DNA of 64,000 nucleotides from Mycobacterium sp. URHB0044 (GCF_000620625.1 NZ_JIAW01000017.1:124001-188000), one strand, 5' to 3'; shown: positions 24,458-32,998, numbered from the stretch's first letter. Notes: generated by a model from the letters alone, not told the origin. Program-made: numbers and translations.

Positions 24458-24520
24458 GCGAGTGTGAAGATAATCCCGAGATTTCTGCCGTTGGGATCTC
24501 GCGCACATCTTCACGCTCGG
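24458..24520. repeat. Long nested inverted repeat (intergenic hairpin element)
   Basis: The outer arms 24458-24471 and 24507-24520 pair at 12 of 14 positions (GTGAAGAT / ATCTTCAC core). Inside, CGAGAT and ATCTCG pair around a 13-nt loop. It follows the Ddn-like gene and could act as a terminator facing the convergent cyclopropane-synthase gene. Its two-tier structure is reminiscent of small palindromic intergenic elements. Confidence 0.55.
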
Positions 24521-24545
24521 CGCGTCGAAGGCGCCGGCCGCAAGC

Positions 24546-24579
24546 AAAAGTCGCGCAGAGGCGGGCATTCGCAGTCATG
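24546..24579. repeat. 34-bp dispersed repeat, copy 1
   Basis: AAAAGTCGCGCAGAGGCGGG plus 14 further bases recur at 32965-32998 with only three mismatches. Both copies lie in short gaps between convergent genes and shortly before a minus-strand stop codon. No coding role is apparent. Confidence 0.7.
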
Positions 24580-24604
24580 CCCCGGACGCGCTCACGCCCA
24601 CCAC

Positions 24605-25513
24605 CTAGGCCTTCGCGAGCGTGAACTGCCCCAGCTCGCTGATGCCCCGCTTGAAGAAGTCGCTGCAGCCGGTCAGGTACTTCATGTACCGCTCGTAGAC
24701 CTCTTCCGACGTCGCGGCGACCGCCTCGTCGTGGTGTGCCTCCAACGACGACGCCCACAGATCCAGCGTGCGGACGTAGTGCTCGTCGAGCAGTTGCGTC
24801 TGCTCCACCGTGAAGCCGGCATCAGCCGACAGCCCCGTGATGTCGTCGAAGCCCGGCACCGAGCCGCCGGGGAAGATCTCCTTGGCGATGAACCGCATGA
24901 ACCGCAGGTCGGTCATCGTGATCGGGATGCCCAGCTCTGGCCACTGCTTCAGCGGATGCCCGAGGATCGCCTGGATGACCATGCGGCCGCCACTGGGCAG
25001 CAGGCTGTGGCACGCCTTGAAGAACGGCGCATACCGCTCCTGCGGGAACGCCTCGATGGCCTCCAGGCTGATGATCCGGTCGACGGGCTCGTCGAACTGC
25101 TCCCACCCACGCAACAACACCCGGCGGGAGCGTTCGGTGTCGAGCCCGTCCAGCAGCTGCTGGCCGTACGCGCACTGATTCCTGCTGAGCGTCAGGCCGA
25201 TGACGTTGACGTCGTAGCGCTCGACCGCGCGCTTCATCACCGAACCCCAGCCGCAGCCGATGTCGAGCAGGGTCATGCCGGGCTGAAGATCCAGCTTGCC
25301 GAGCGCGAGGTCGATCTTGGCCATCTGCGCTTCTTCGAGCGTCATGTCGTCGCGCTCGAAATAGGCACAGCTGTAGGTCCGCGACGGATCCTGGAACGTT
25401 CCGAAGAAGTCGTCCGAGAGGTCGTAGTGGGCCTGTACCTCTTCGAAGTGCGGCTGCATCGCTGGCGAAGTAGCCGCCGAAGTTTCTACGTCGTTGACAA
25501 TTCCCTCAGCCAT
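24605..25513 (-). CDS. Cyclopropane-fatty-acid/mycolic-acid synthase family methyltransferase, variant active site
   Basis: A 302-residue SAM methyltransferase of the CmaA/MmaA/UmaA family. It has the HYDLSDDFFG start motif, SCAYFERDDMTLEEAQ, SAM motif LLDIGCGWGS, and the C-terminal YMKYLTGCSDFF. Family members add a methylene or methyl group to double bonds in mycolic acids. Compared with its neighbour, the region usually reading GAFEHF is EAIEAF, and the His of the LLHTI motif, which contacts bicarbonate in CmaA1, is Gln (MVIQAI). It may therefore act on a different substrate. It lies 91 nt downstream of a second family member on the same strand. Confidence 0.88.
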   Translation of the reverse strand: MAEGIVNDVETSAATSPAMQPHFEEVQAHYDLSDDFFGTFQDPSRTYSCAYFERDDMTLEEAQMAKIDLALGKLDLQPGMTLLDIGCGWGSVMKRAVERYDVNVIGLTLSRNQCAYGQQLLDGLDTERSRRVLLRGWEQFDEPVDRIISLEAIEAFPQERYAPFFKACHSLLPSGGRMVIQAILGHPLKQWPELGIPITMTDLRFMRFIAKEIFPGGSVPGFDDITGLSADAGFTVEQTQLLDEHYVRTLDLWASSLEAHHDEAVAATSEEVYERYMKYLTGCSDFFKRGISELGQFTLAKA

Positions 25514-25604
25514 CCCCGACCTACCTCCGTGCGACTTTCCGGACCGCGAATCGCTATGTCCCTATTCGTTGACTTGCATAACGCAAATTACTACAGCTCG
25601 CGAG

Positions 25605-26537
25605 TCATGGCTTCTCGCAAGTGAACTGGCAAACATCGGTGTAGCCGTTGCGGAAAAGGTCGGCGCAGCCCGTCAGGTACTTCATGAAACGCTCGTAGAC
25701 CTCGTCGGACGTAATGGCAATGGCTTCGTCCTTGTGGGACTCCAAATTTGCTGCCCAGGTGTCCAAAGTTCTGGCGTAGTGCGGCCGCAACTTCTGCTTG
25801 CGTGTCACGGCGAATCCGGCCTTCACGGCGTGCTCTTCGACCTGCGCGGCCAGCGGCAGACGGCCGCCGGGATAGATCTCGTCCATGATGAACTTGATGA
25901 ACCGCACCGTCGACATCTTCAGCTGCAGTTGGCGTTCGCGGACCTCTTCGTCGCTCGGGATGATGATGGTGTGTAGCAACATCACGCCGTCGTCGGGCAT
26001 CAAGTTGAAGGTCTTCTTGAAGTAGTCGTCGTACTTGTTGAAGCCGAAGTGCTCGAAGGCGCCGATCGACACCACCCGGTCGACGGGCTCGTCGAACTCC
26101 TCCCACGGTTGCAGCCGCACCTCCATGTGGCGCTTGCTCTTCGAGTTCGCGAACCAGTGGTCCTCGATGTGCTGCTTCTGGTTCTGCGACAGCGTCAGGC
26201 CGACGACGTTGACGTCGTAGCGCTCGACGGCACGCATGATCGTGGAACCCCAGCCGCAACCGATGTCGAGCAACGTCATCCCCGGCTTCAGGCCCAGCTT
26301 GCCCAGCGACAGATCGACCTTCGCCATTTGCGCTTCCTCGAGCGTCATGTCTTCGCGCTCGAAATACGCACAGCTATAGGTCTGCGTCGGGTCCTGCCAC
26401 AGCTTGAAGAAGTCGTTGCTGATGTCGTAGTGGAATTGGACTTCCTTCTTGTCCGAACCGCGCGTCTGCGCTGCGGATTTGGAAAGCCACTTGGACTGCG
26501 CGGGAGCGGGTGTCTGTGCCTGGGTTGAAGAGCTCAT
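25605..26537 (-). CDS. Mycolic acid cyclopropane synthase family methyltransferase
   Basis: A 310-residue member of the same family with all canonical features: HYDISNDFFKLW, SCAYFEREDMTLEEAQMAK, LLDIGCGWGSTI, SIGAFEHFGFNKYDDYF (active-site Glu), MLLHTIIIPS (His of the bicarbonate site) and YARTLDTWAANLE (Tyr). It should cyclopropanate or methylate meromycolate chains using SAM. In M. tuberculosis the mmaA cluster follows rplA; here the genes are about 25 kb away, on the other side of recBCD. The ATG at 26535-26537 gives a residue-poor but normal N-terminal tail. The exact paralogue is not assigned. Confidence 0.9.
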   Translation of the reverse strand: MSSSTQAQTPAPAQSKWLSKSAAQTRGSDKKEVQFHYDISNDFFKLWQDPTQTYSCAYFEREDMTLEEAQMAKVDLSLGKLGLKPGMTLLDIGCGWGSTIMRAVERYDVNVVGLTLSQNQKQHIEDHWFANSKSKRHMEVRLQPWEEFDEPVDRVVSIGAFEHFGFNKYDDYFKKTFNLMPDDGVMLLHTIIIPSDEEVRERQLQLKMSTVRFIKFIMDEIYPGGRLPLAAQVEEHAVKAGFAVTRKQKLRPHYARTLDTWAANLESHKDEAIAITSDEVYERFMKYLTGCADLFRNGYTDVCQFTCEKP

Positions 26538-26681
26538 TCATCGGCCTTATTCGGATTAGGAATGTGGGGTCGTGCCGTCCGGCGTCTTCTCCACCAAGTC
26601 GGCTCCTTGAGATTACATTTTTCGCACGTGCCTGACGATGGGGGAGACGCTCGAATCCCGGGCCGCACTTAGCCTGGATTG

Positions 26682-27101
26682 GTGGCCGAATCGTGGGCGT
26701 CGTCGCCGGAGGCGCGGGCCCGCATGCGCTCCAACCGCAGCAGGGACACCAAGCCCGAGCTCGCGCTGCGCTCGGCCGTGCACGCGCGCGGGTTGCGCTA
26801 CCGCGTCGCGGCCAAACCGCTGGCCGGATTGCGGCGCACCGCCGATCTCGTCTTCCCGCGGGCGAAGGTGGCGGTGTTCCTGGACGGCTGCTTCTGGCAC
26901 GGCTGCCCCGAGCACCACACCGTCGCGGCGGCGAACGCGAAGTTCTGGGCCGACAAGGTGGCGGGCAACCGCACCAGGGACCGCGACACCGACAGCCGGC
27001 TGGCCGACGCCGGGTGGATCAGCCTGCGGGTGTGGGAGCACGAGGATCCGCTCGAGGCGGCGCGACGCGTCGAGGACGTCGTGCGGGCAAGAACCCTCTG
27101 A
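26682..27101 (+). CDS. vsr: Very short patch repair endonuclease (Vsr)
   Basis: A 139-residue Vsr-type nickase that cuts next to T:G mismatches arising by deamination of 5-methylcytosine. The N-terminal RNRSRDTKPELALR-like segment, the catalytic Asp in RRTADLVFP (about 55) and FLDGCFWHGCPEHH with His and zinc ligands are all present. The fourth zinc ligand, Cys in E. coli Vsr (VWEC), is His here (VWEHE). GTG at 26682 is the likely start. Vsr genes usually accompany m5C methyltransferases; the nearest pair is 7.6 kb away on the other strand. Confidence 0.87.
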   Translation: MAESWASSPEARARMRSNRSRDTKPELALRSAVHARGLRYRVAAKPLAGLRRTADLVFPRAKVAVFLDGCFWHGCPEHHTVAAANAKFWADKVAGNRTRDRDTDSRLADAGWISLRVWEHEDPLEAARRVEDVVRARTL

Positions 27102-27225
27102 CACAGGCGGATTACGAAACACTCACATACACCCCACCCTCCGTGCCTGTGTCGCTCGCGCCCCTTACGATGGAGTGCCCCCGCTCGAAAGTCTGGCTTC
27201 CCGCCGCAAAAATTCTGGAGTTTTG

Positions 27226-28497
27226 TTGACGTCGTCTCGCCGTGTCCGTGGTGCCTGGTTGGCGGGTGTGTTGGCGGTTCTTGCCGTGTTCGGCGGCGTC
27301 GTCGTGAGCAGCTCGCAGCGCTGCCCGGAGAACTGTCAGGTGGTGGCCGCGCCGCGCGACCTGTCCGAGTCCGCACCGGCGGTCCCGTCGTCGGCGCCCG
27401 CGGCGTTGTCCGTGATGCCCGCGCCCGGAACCGAGGACATGAACCCCGCCGGCCCGGTTCTCGTCACCGCCACCAGCGGCACGATCACCGACGTCACGAT
27501 GGTCAACGACGCCGGCAAGGAGATCCCCGGCATCCTCACGCCGGACGCGACGGTGTGGAAGCCGACCACCCAGCTCGGCTACGGCCGCACCTACACGATG
27601 ACCGTGGCTGCCCGCGGCCCCGGCGGCATGCCGTCGCGGCAGACCGCGAGCTTCACCACGGTGTCGCCCAGTGATCAGACCGACGTCTACCTCGACACGA
27701 CCGGCGGAGTCCTGCTGAAGGACGGCGCGACCTATGGCGTCGGCATGGTCGTCGTCGCGCGCTTCGACGAGCCGATCGACAACAAGGCCAACGCCGAACG
27801 GCACCTGTCGGTCACCACCAACCCACCGGTGCCCGGCTCCTGGTACTGGGTCGACGACCAGACCGCGCACTGGCGGCCCGAGAAGTACTACGCGCCGGGC
27901 ACGACGGTCACCGTCGCCGCCAACATCTACGGCGCGCCGCTCGGCGACGGGCTCTACGGCGCCGACGACGAGCGCGTCTCGTTCAAGATCGGCGACGCTC
28001 ACGTGTCGATCGCCGACGACGTCACCAAGCAGGTCAGCGTCTTCGAGAACGGCAAGCTGGTCCGCACCATGCCGACGTCGATGGGCATGGGCGGCACCGA
28101 GACCATCGGCGACACCGTCCTGTCGTTCTGGACGCCGCCGGGTGTCTACACCGTGCTGGACAAGGCCAACCCGGTGATCATGGATTCGTCGACGTTCGGG
28201 CTGCCCACCAATTCGCGCCTCGGCTACCGCGAGACCATCCCATGGGCCACCCGGATCAGCACCGACGGCATCTACCTGCACCAGCTCAATGCGACGGTGT
28301 GGGCACAGGGCAACACCGACACCAGCCACGGCTGCCTGAACCTCAACGGCGAGAACGCCAAGTGGTTCTTCGACTTCTCGCAGCCCGGCGACATCGTCGA
28401 GGTCCGCAACACCGGCGGCAAGCCGCTGGAGCTGTCGCAGAACGGTGACTGGACCATTCCGTGGGATCAGTGGCGCCGGGGCAGCAAGCTCGCCTGA
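27226..28497 (+). CDS. L,D-transpeptidase (YkuD domain) with Ig-like domain
   Basis: A protein of about 423 residues that would make 3-3 cross-links in peptidoglycan outside the membrane. An N-terminal signal or anchor helix (GAWLAGVLAVLAVFGGVVV) is followed by a Cys pair (RCPENC), Ig-like bacterial domains (about 90-280) and a YkuD catalytic domain with HQLNATVWAQGNTDTSHGC, the catalytic Cys near 370. The start is probably the TTG at 27226, with GGAG five bases upstream; no ATG or GTG lies before the membrane helix. It resembles LdtMt3/LprQ-type enzymes in layout. Vsr lies upstream in the same direction but is probably unrelated. Confidence 0.88.
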   Translation: MTSSRRVRGAWLAGVLAVLAVFGGVVVSSSQRCPENCQVVAAPRDLSESAPAVPSSAPAALSVMPAPGTEDMNPAGPVLVTATSGTITDVTMVNDAGKEIPGILTPDATVWKPTTQLGYGRTYTMTVAARGPGGMPSRQTASFTTVSPSDQTDVYLDTTGGVLLKDGATYGVGMVVVARFDEPIDNKANAERHLSVTTNPPVPGSWYWVDDQTAHWRPEKYYAPGTTVTVAANIYGAPLGDGLYGADDERVSFKIGDAHVSIADDVTKQVSVFENGKLVRTMPTSMGMGGTETIGDTVLSFWTPPGVYTVLDKANPVIMDSSTFGLPTNSRLGYRETIPWATRISTDGIYLHQLNATVWAQGNTDTSHGCLNLNGENAKWFFDFSQPGDIVEVRNTGGKPLELSQNGDWTIPWDQWRRGSKLA

Positions 28498-28504
28498 GAG
28501 CCCT

Positions 28505-29389
28505 CTACTTCAACCGCACCAGCCGCGTCGTCGAGCTCTCGTCCAGCTCGACGACGTCGCCTCGGGAACGCAGGAAGTCGCTGAACGACTTGAACCCCAA
28601 GGACTTCTCGCTGAACGACGGGTCCATCCGCTTCATCTGCGCCTTGACCGCCGAGTTGTGCAGCCAGTCGGCGTCGTCCTTCTCGAGGCCGATCTGCAGG
28701 GCGCGCTGAAGCAGTGCCGTCGCGGCGGCCTGCGGGTCGGGTGGCTCCGGTTCCTCGTTGTCGGCGGGGCGCGCCGCACGCCTGCGCTTCTTCGGCGGAG
28801 CCACCTCGGCCTCCGCCTCGGCGGGTGCGGGTTCGGGTTCGAAGACGGGCACGCCGGGCAGCGCGTCGTAGATGACGAAGTCGTCGCACGCCGCGGCCAG
28901 CGACCGGCTCGACGAGCCGGCCACCCCGATGCCCACCACGTACCGGCCGAGCCGCTTGCAGCGCTGCGCGAGCGCGATGTAGTCGGAGTCGCCGGCGACG
29001 ATCACCACGTGCGTCAGGTCGGGCAGCCGGAACATGTCCTCGACCGCGTCGACGGCCAGCCGGATGTCGGCGCCGTTCTTGCCGTAGGCCGCCGCCGGGA
29101 ACAGCTGCACCAGGTCGACGGCGCGTCCCACCAACTGCCCGCGGTAAGCGGCGTTCAGGTCGGCCGACCAGTCCGCGTAGGCCCGGGTGAGCACCAACGT
29201 CCCGAACGACGACGCGAAGTCGATGATCGCACCGACGTCGACGGTGGCCCTGGCGAGCCGGTCTGGATCGAGGCCGTTGGTCTTGTCGCGCTGAAAGGAG
29301 TTGCGACCGTTCACCTGGTCGTAGCGCGAGATCACGATGTTGTCGAAGTCGAGGTAGACCGCGACGCGGGTGGCGTCTGACTCCGTCAT
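28505..29389 (-). CDS. NYN-domain (PIN-like) RNase with OST-HTH/LOTUS-like tail
   Basis: A 294-residue protein. Residues 1-150 form a NYN nuclease domain: VAVYLDFDNIVIS supplies the first acidic pair, TLVLTRAYADWS follows, and VIVAGDSDYIALA gives the catalytic acidic cluster. After an acidic, proline-rich linker and a basic patch (PPKKRRRAA) the C-terminal 75 residues resemble an OST-HTH/LOTUS RNA-binding domain (VKAQMKRMDPSFSEKSLGF). Proteins of this kind cleave RNA or bind structured RNA. The ATG at 29387-29389 is chosen; upstream GTG/ATG codons would add 6-10 residues. It is convergent with the L,D-transpeptidase, seven bases apart. Confidence 0.82.
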   Translation of the reverse strand: MTESDATRVAVYLDFDNIVISRYDQVNGRNSFQRDKTNGLDPDRLARATVDVGAIIDFASSFGTLVLTRAYADWSADLNAAYRGQLVGRAVDLVQLFPAAAYGKNGADIRLAVDAVEDMFRLPDLTHVVIVAGDSDYIALAQRCKRLGRYVVGIGVAGSSSRSLAAACDDFVIYDALPGVPVFEPEPAPAEAEAEVAPPKKRRRAARPADNEEPEPPDPQAAATALLQRALQIGLEKDDADWLHNSAVKAQMKRMDPSFSEKSLGFKSFSDFLRSRGDVVELDESSTTRLVRLK

Positions 29390-29435
29390 GGCCTCAGTCT
29401 TGCCCATCGGGGTGGGCACGACACAATCCCCGGGA

Positions 29436-30245
29436 TCACACGGAGCGCTGGCGCATGCGGGCCCGTCGCACCGCTTCCTCCACGAGCCGCTCCGCGACGA
29501 GCTTGAGCTTGACGTTGTCGGCCTGGCTCATGCGGGTGAGCCGGTCGAACGCCTCCTCCGCGGTGCCGCCGGAGCGGCTGCGGATGATGCCGACCGCCTG
29601 ATCGATGACTGCACGGGTGCTCAGAGCACGCTGCAGCCGGTCGGTGCGTTCCTGGGCCGACGCGAGCAGCTGCGCGTTGTAGACGGACACCGCGGCCGGG
29701 CCGGCGAACTGCGCGCCCAGCTGCACCGCATGCTCGGTGAACGCGTCGCGCTGGTAGGCGTACGCGTTGATGGCCCCGATCACCTGGTCGGCGATCATCA
29801 GCGGCAACGCCAGCACCGAGTGCACGCCCATGCGGGCCACGTGTCCGCCGAAGTGCGGCCAGCGAGGGTCACACCCGATCGACCCGCTGACCGCGGGGCG
29901 GTGCGTCTCCATGCACGTCACGCACGGCCCCTCCTTGAGCACGTCGTGTTGCAGCGCGTCGATGTCGCAGACGAACTGCGGGGTGGCCGACCAGGCTTGT
30001 GCGTGCGGTGCGCCGCACTTGGCGTCCACGAGGGTCACGCCGGCGCCGTCGACACCGGGAATGGCCTGCACCGCGAACTCGGCGACGTCATTGAGCAGGT
30101 CGGGCACGGCCCTGCCGCCGGCCACGATCCTGGCGACTCGGCTGAGGCCGAGATACAGATCGACCTCGTTGGCCTCGACCTGCGCGGGTGACAGATCCGC
30201 CCCCGCGGACACCGTGCGACCCGGCTGGGCGTCGTACTCGGCCAT
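29436..30245 (-). CDS. GAF-ANTAR sensor/antiterminator protein
   Basis: A 269-residue regulator with a GAF domain (about 30-190, centred on AIPGVDGAGVTLVD and MGVHSVLALPLM) and a C-terminal ANTAR domain (STRAVIDQAVGIIRSRSGGTAEEAFDRL). ANTAR domains bind paired hexaloop hairpins in mRNA leaders to prevent termination; the GAF domain senses a small molecule or redox state. Cysteines in KEGPCVTCME may be part of the sensor. ATG at 30243-30245 follows a strong GGGAGGAGG. Its RNA targets are not visible in this window. Confidence 0.88.
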   Translation of the reverse strand: MAEYDAQPGRTVSAGADLSPAQVEANEVDLYLGLSRVARIVAGGRAVPDLLNDVAEFAVQAIPGVDGAGVTLVDAKCGAPHAQAWSATPQFVCDIDALQHDVLKEGPCVTCMETHRPAVSGSIGCDPRWPHFGGHVARMGVHSVLALPLMIADQVIGAINAYAYQRDAFTEHAVQLGAQFAGPAAVSVYNAQLLASAQERTDRLQRALSTRAVIDQAVGIIRSRSGGTAEEAFDRLTRMSQADNVKLKLVAERLVEEAVRRARMRQRSV

Positions 30246-30375
30246 CCCCCTCCTCCCCTGGGGTACGGCGGTACGATGACCGCCGATCAGCGCCATTGAG
30301 CACCTTTGTGATGGCCGAATCTACTCGCAACCAAACCTGGGAGGGCCTCGGCGCGCTCGAATCGCAGGGTTGCGC

Positions 30376-32010
30376 TTAGAGGACGAGCGGCATCGCATGG
30401 GCGCGCCGAAGCTTGCCCGACGGCGTTTTGGGGATCATCCCCGGCTCGAGGACGACGACATTGCGCGGCCGGACGTCGACCTCGGCGACCACCTCGTGCG
30501 CCACCTGACGCTCGATGCGGCGGACCTCGTCGGCGTTGTCGTACTCCTTGGATTCCACGGCAACCGCGAAGGTCTCGCGCGACTGCCCGGCGTTCAGCCG
30601 CACCGCGACCGCGCAGCCCGACCGGACACCGTCGACCCGGGCCGCGGCGCGTTCGATGTCGGTGGGGTAGACGTTGCGCCCGGCCATGATGATGACGTCC
30701 TTGACCCGTCCGCACACCACGACGTCGTCGGTCTCGGTGAGGTAGCCCAGGTCGCCGGTGTCGTACCAGCCGTTCTCGTCCTGCGCGCCGATGAAACCGG
30801 CGACAGTGGTGTAGCCCTGGGTGACCGGCTCGCCCCGGACCTGCAGGACGCCGACGGCACGGTGCGGCAGGACGCTGCCGTCCTCGGCGATGACGCGGAT
30901 CTCCAGTCCCTTGAGCACCCGGCCCAGCGACACCAGCCGGCGGGTATTGCCCCTCGACGCGGGGACGGCGCGGCCTAGGGCGGCCAGCAGATCGGCGTCC
31001 ACCTCGTCGATGACCATCCCGCCGCCGGACTCCGAGAACGAGACGGCGACGGTGGTCTCAGCCATGCCGTAGGCCGGGAGGATGGCTTCCGGACGCAGGC
31101 CGAACGGCGCTCCGGCATCGACGAGGTCCTCGACGTCGGCGGGCTCGACCTGCTCGGCGCCCGACAGCGCCCAGCGCAGCGAAGACAGGTCGAACTGGCC
31201 GGGCGTGGCCTGGCGGCGCAGCCGCTTCGCGAACAGCGTGTAGGCGAAGTTGGGCGCCGCGGTCATGGTGCCCTTGTACTTGTCGATGAGCTTGGCCCAC
31301 AGCAGGGTGTCGCGCAGGAAGTCCATCGGGGTGACCTTGACCAGCTCCGCGCCGAAGTACATCGGCACGGTCAGGAAGCCCGTCATGCCCATGTCGTGGA
31401 AGCAGGGCAGCCAGCTGACGATGACGTCGGATTCGGGCGCGAACTCCGCGCCGACGAACATCGCCTCGGCATTGGAGACCACGTTGCGATGCGTGATCTG
31501 GACGGCTTTGGGCGAACCGGTGGAACCGGACGTCAGCTGCATCAACGCCAGGTCGTCCTCGTCGGTATCGACGGGGTCGATGGGGTCGCCCTCAAGCAGC
31601 TGCTCGATGGTCACGGCGTTCAGTCCGAGCTGGGTGAGCAAGGGCATCGCCGGCATGAACGGATCGGAGACGACGATGGCCGTGGCGCCGATCATGTCGA
31701 TGACGGCGGTGGTTTCCTCGGCCCAGCGCTGCAGGTCGGTGCGAGGGGTGGGCTGATGCAGCATCGTCAGGCAGGCGCCGCGCATCCAGATGGCTTGCGC
31801 GGTGGGGGCGATCTCGACGGGTGCGCCGGCCAGTACCGCGACGGCGTCACCGTGCTGGACACCGGCAGCGGCCAGGCCGCCTGCGATGCGCCGGGCGCGT
31901 TCGTGGACCTGCGCCCACGTGTGGCGGACGGGAGCATCCGGTTCCCCGGTGACCATGCCCCTCGGGCTCGAGTGGGCGTTGCTGAACATCGTTTCGGTAA
32001 ATCTGCTCAC
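30376..32010 (-). CDS. Fatty-acyl-AMP ligase / acyl-CoA synthetase (FadD type)
   Basis: A 544-residue adenylate-forming enzyme that activates a fatty acid as acyl-AMP. The P-loop-like motif is LMQLTSGSTGSPKAVQ, the adenine-binding motif AYGMAETTVAVSF, the hinge/Asp motif GWYDTGDLGYL, and the C-terminal catalytic Lys region IPKTPSGKLRR. The sequence resembles FadD proteins of the acyl-AMP ligase group that feed polyketide synthases or acyl carriers, but I cannot name the paralogue. GTG start at 32010, with AGAGGA upstream. No polyketide synthase lies next to it. Confidence 0.88.
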   Translation of the reverse strand: MSRFTETMFSNAHSSPRGMVTGEPDAPVRHTWAQVHERARRIAGGLAAAGVQHGDAVAVLAGAPVEIAPTAQAIWMRGACLTMLHQPTPRTDLQRWAEETTAVIDMIGATAIVVSDPFMPAMPLLTQLGLNAVTIEQLLEGDPIDPVDTDEDDLALMQLTSGSTGSPKAVQITHRNVVSNAEAMFVGAEFAPESDVIVSWLPCFHDMGMTGFLTVPMYFGAELVKVTPMDFLRDTLLWAKLIDKYKGTMTAAPNFAYTLFAKRLRRQATPGQFDLSSLRWALSGAEQVEPADVEDLVDAGAPFGLRPEAILPAYGMAETTVAVSFSESGGGMVIDEVDADLLAALGRAVPASRGNTRRLVSLGRVLKGLEIRVIAEDGSVLPHRAVGVLQVRGEPVTQGYTTVAGFIGAQDENGWYDTGDLGYLTETDDVVVCGRVKDVIIMAGRNVYPTDIERAAARVDGVRSGCAVAVRLNAGQSRETFAVAVESKEYDNADEVRRIERQVAHEVVAEVDVRPRNVVVLEPGMIPKTPSGKLRRAHAMPLVL

Positions 32011-32314
32011 GACAATCCTCTTGGCTTCGCCGCCATTGCGGCACGTGTGGGAATCATGCAGTGATCAGGCGCTTTCGAGTTCGAGCGCGCATGCACGAGG
32101 GGGAGTGAGCGTTGGATTCGCAGCCAAGGGCCTCATCATTCCGCGTGCACAACCGTTCATTAGGTCGGCCTACGTCGGAATGCAGAGCGGGCGCTCTCAG
32201 CGGGGATTTCTTAGGTCGCCGCTGTGACGGGTCCGGGTGGCTGGGTCGTCAACCGGGTATGACGGTACCGCGTCCGCGGCCAAAGCCGCACCATTGAGCG
32301 TCGAATCGAGACGT
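32011..32314. other. Intergenic region without a recognised gene
   Basis: About 300 nt between the GTG of the acyl-AMP ligase and the stop of the acetyltransferase gene. It must hold the ligase promoter. A loose inverted repeat (GCGCTTTCGAG with TTCGAGCGCGC, near 32070-32092) could be an operator. Short open frames here look like noise. Confidence 0.5.
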
Positions 32315-32659
32315 TCAGCTGTTTGCGTGGGACCGCAACCACGCCAGAATCTGCGGCGTCTGCGGGTCTACGATGTCGTCGAAATCGTGGCGCTTCTTGA
32401 CGTACCCGGCGACCATCGGGCACACCGCGACGATGCGCAGGCCGTCGGCGCGCGTTGCCGCCAGTGCCTCGCCGATCAACACGGTGGCGAGACCGCGCCC
32501 GCCGTACGCTTCGTCGACCTCGGTGTGGTGGAAGACGCGCTGCCCGTCGCGCTCGGCAAAAGCCGCGAGGCCCACCGTCTTTCCCTCCACGCCGATGTTG
32601 AACTCGTGGGGTTGCCGGCTGATGGTGACAGGGGCTCCGGTCTTGTCCGTCAGCGTCAT
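32315..32659 (-). CDS. GNAT-family N-acetyltransferase, short GCN5-related type
   Basis: A 114-residue member of the short GNAT family (PF14542 type). The acetyl-CoA-binding loop is AYGGRGLATVLIGEAL and the C-terminal signature is IVAVCPMVAGYVKKR. Family members transfer acetyl groups to small molecules or protein termini; the substrate is not known. The ATG at 32657-32659 has AAGGGA upstream; the longer open frame is a shadow. Usual length for the family is about 95-115 residues. Confidence 0.85.
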   Translation of the reverse strand: MTLTDKTGAPVTISRQPHEFNIGVEGKTVGLAAFAERDGQRVFHHTEVDEAYGGRGLATVLIGEALAATRADGLRIVAVCPMVAGYVKKRHDFDDIVDPQTPQILAWLRSHANS

Positions 32660-32731
32660 GGCATTCCCTTCCGCGGCGAGTGGTCGACGCAGCCGAGGGT
32701 ACCCGCGGCCTCGTCGTCTTACGATGCAGCG

Positions 32732-32956
32732 ATGGCTGACTACCGTGCGGTCTTGGCCGCGGTGAACGCCTTGGGCGCGAACCAGCGCGACCAGGCACTG
32801 GGACTCGCTGCCGTGGGCACGCGTCTGGCCGCCGTAGAAAAGGGCTTGGCCGCCGTGGAAACAGGCCTCGCGGACTTTCGGCAAGAGACCCGGGGCACTC
32901 TCCGATCGGTCGATGAGCAGCTCGCCGAAATCAAGGACCTGATCATCGGTCGGTGA
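32732..32956 (+). CDS. Small coiled-coil protein, probably leaderless
   Basis: A 74-residue, mostly helical protein with a near-repeat of about seven residues (LAAVGTRLAAVEKGLAAVETGLA), a clear coiled coil, followed by an acidic amphipathic helix (SVDEQLAEIKDLI). No function is known. TACGAT at 32720-32725 lies six bases before the ATG, so transcription may start at the start codon. It is divergent from the acetyltransferase and convergent with recD. Confidence 0.6.
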   Translation: MADYRAVLAAVNALGANQRDQALGLAAVGTRLAAVEKGLAAVETGLADFRQETRGTLRSVDEQLAEIKDLIIGR

Positions 32957-32964
32957 CGGGCCAG

Positions 32965-32998
32965 AAAAGTCGCGCAGAGGCGGGCAATCGGACTCATG
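32965..32998. repeat. 34-bp dispersed repeat, copy 2
   Basis: The copy of 24546-24579 (31 of 34 identical), lying in the gap between the small coiled-coil gene and the recD stop. The conserved part begins AAAAGTCGCGCAGAGGCGGG. Confidence 0.7.
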
